The position numbers and the translations under genes are program-made. A stretch of 5,709 bases of DNA, from the NCBI GenBank assembly GCA_012514415.1, contig JAAZAH010000254.1, positions 1 to 5,709 on the forward strand. Reading direction: 5' to 3'. Below the pieces are notes generated by a model. The model saw only the letters and a list, made by a program, of their open reading frames with translations. It searched no databases and was not told where the DNA came from. Source of the stretch: Sandaracinaceae bacterium. GTDB lineage: Bacteria > Myxococcota_A > Polyangia > Polyangiales > Houyiibacteriaceae. How positions within the stretch are numbered: the first letter of the stretch is position 1; each line of letters begins with the position of its first letter. Below are positions 4,450 to 5,709 of the stretch, one piece after another.

Positions 4450-5694
4450 ATGAACGCCTCGCAAAATTTCGAATTCGCCGATCGGTACATCAACCGAGAG
4501 CACGCGCGCTTTCGGTTTGGGAGTCTCGCGGACGAATACGCTCGGACGCAGCTCCAGATGGATCCGCTGGCGGATGCGGTCGTCGACGCGCTCTCGGCCT
4601 ACGGCGCGGGTGGGAGAAAAATTTTCGAGACTTGGGTTGAAACCGGTGCATTCCCCGAAAAGGACGTCCCCCAAGCCCTCGTCGAGTTTGCAGAGAGCTT
4701 GAGGGAGCCTCCGGCTTGGGCTGATTTTGAGCGAATGAAGCTTGGCGCGCTGGCCTATCAGCGGACCGGCCCGGCTCAGATGTTTGTCTTGAGCGCTTGG
4801 GCGCTCGTCAACGGCTACCATTCGGCACCGGCCGTCAAGCCGCTCGTCTATACCGGTCAGCTTGAAAAGATGGCTTATCGACGCCTCGCCGAGACCGCGC
4901 GCTTCCTCACCGAGGTTTCGCAGATCGACGGCATGCGGCGTTTCAACGCCGGCTTCAAGACGACCGTACGCGTCCGCATCATGCACGCCTATGTCCGACG
5001 CATGCTCCGAAAGAGCGGCGAGTGGGATTACAAAGCTTGGGGCGCGCCGATCAACCAGGCCGATATGGCGGGCACGATCATCGAGTTCAGCATGCTCCTT
5101 CTGAATGGCGCTCGGGAGATGGGCTTTCAGTTCACGGAAGAAGAGTCCGAGGCGATCGTTCACCTTTGGCGCTACGCCGGCCTCGTGATGGGCGTGGACC
5201 CGCGCCTCCTCGAGGAGTTCGACAGCGAAGATCGCGCCTGGCGCTTCGCCCAGCTCATCAAGCTCATCCAGCCCGGCCCGGACGCCGATAGCATTGCGCT
5301 CACTCACGCCCTCCGGAAGATCCCCGGACTCGCGACCGAAAACCTCGACTATCTCTCCTCAGCGGCCAAGGATCGCGCCTCCGATTTCATCACCCGCTAT
5401 CACGACGGGCTCGCGTGGGCGTTCAACGGCGATGAGATCGCCTCGAACCTCGAGATCCCAAATGAAAAATGGCGCTATGCGATCTATCCGACGCGCGCCA
5501 TTGTTCGCTCGATGGAGTTCGTTCGGAAGCTCCTCCCGAACGGCGATCGGCTCTTCGCCGATCTCGGTAATCGCGCCGTGCGTATGCGCATCGATCTGAT
5601 GCTCGACGGGAAAGAGCCCGAGTTCAAGGCGAAGCGCGTGGCCGAAGACCGCCGCCTGAGCAGCGCGCGGGCCGCGGCGAGCGCGAGCATCTGA
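4450..5694 (+). CDS. DUF2236 family protein (MpaB / latex-clearing-protein-type haem oxygenase homologue)
   Basis: The 414-residue, mostly helical protein matches the DUF2236 family. This is the catalytic domain shared by the ER oxygenase MpaB of mycophenolic acid synthesis and the rubber oxygenase Lcp, which hold a b-type haem and cleave or oxidise C=C bonds with O2. Seen directly: KMAYRRLAETARF (140-152), then VRIMHAYVRR (175-184), then GAPINQADMAGT (198-209). By family knowledge, H179 in R-x-x-H-A-x-V-R should be the proximal haem ligand. R145, T149, H179 and R183 have the same spacing as R164, T168, H198 and R202 as I recall them for Lcp of Streptomyces K30; the position of its Lys167 is Glu148 here. 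Unlike secreted Lcp there is no Sec or Tat signal, so a cytoplasmic or peripheral membrane location is inferred. The substrate is unknown; lipid or isoprenoid chains are possibilities only. Start ATG has a strong ribosome binding site. The tail after about 390 is charged, then Ala/Ser-rich, and looks disordered. Confidence 0.88.
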   Translation: MNASQNFEFADRYINREHARFRFGSLADEYARTQLQMDPLADAVVDALSAYGAGGRKIFETWVETGAFPEKDVPQALVEFAESLREPPAWADFERMKLGALAYQRTGPAQMFVLSAWALVNGYHSAPAVKPLVYTGQLEKMAYRRLAETARFLTEVSQIDGMRRFNAGFKTTVRVRIMHAYVRRMLRKSGEWDYKAWGAPINQADMAGTIIEFSMLLLNGAREMGFQFTEEESEAIVHLWRYAGLVMGVDPRLLEEFDSEDRAWRFAQLIKLIQPGPDADSIALTHALRKIPGLATENLDYLSSAAKDRASDFITRYHDGLAWAFNGDEIASNLEIPNEKWRYAIYPTRAIVRSMEFVRKLLPNGDRLFADLGNRAVRMRIDLMLDGKEPEFKAKRVAEDRRLSSARAAASASI

Positions 5695-5709
5695 GCAGAC
5701 CGGTAGCGC

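Noticed and set aside
4378..5307. A 309-codon open frame on the minus strand
   Set aside because: It lies opposite the DUF2236 gene, which has a strong ribosome binding site and family motifs. The antisense product has no recognisable features and would run through the divergent promoter.
1..5709. CRISPR arrays, insertion sequences, transposases, integrase genes or a multi-gene defence system
   Set aside because: No repeat-spacer pattern, terminal inverted repeats or relevant protein motifs were seen on either strand.

Overview
The window is about 60% GC by eye. It looks like chromosomal DNA from a Gram-negative bacterium, because it holds two lipoprotein signal peptides, one outer-membrane beta-barrel-type protein with a C-terminal Phe, and an ordinary bacterial RimO. 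A predatory or environmental delta-proteobacterial lineage (Myxococcota or Bradymonadales type) would fit the gene mix. That placement is inference; no phylogenetic marker other than RimO is present to test it.

Layout: four genes lie head to tail on the minus strand, read from high to low coordinates. The first is a small Sec-exported beta-barrel-like protein (3724-4317). A 184-base spacer follows that contains an isolated tRNA 3'-half-like sequence. Next come rimO (2106-3539), a lipoprotein with a beta-strand-rich body (1329-2060), and a lipoprotein glycoside hydrolase of the endoglycoceramidase-like GH5 group that runs off the left edge (1-1184). On the plus strand, divergent from the barrel gene across a 132-base AT-rich intergenic region, is a 414-residue DUF2236/MpaB-Lcp-type haem oxygenase homologue (4450-5694). 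No stretch longer than 300 bases lacks a gene.

How they relate: rimO is a housekeeping gene (methylthiolation of ribosomal protein S12) and probably does not act with its neighbours. The two lipoproteins downstream are probably both sent to the outer membrane, since each has a non-Asp residue after the lipidated Cys. The hydrolase would then be displayed at the cell surface or in the periplasm, where it could cleave glycolipids or glucosides. The DUF2236 protein has no export signal and should be intracellular. No known multi-gene system is evident.

The items most worth a second look are: a probable ATT start codon for the lipoprotein; a hairpin that folds over the rimO ribosome binding site; the tRNA-derived relic; the imperfect palindrome in the divergent promoter; and the endoglycoceramidase-like enzyme. 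Three of the five genes appear to use non-ATG starts.
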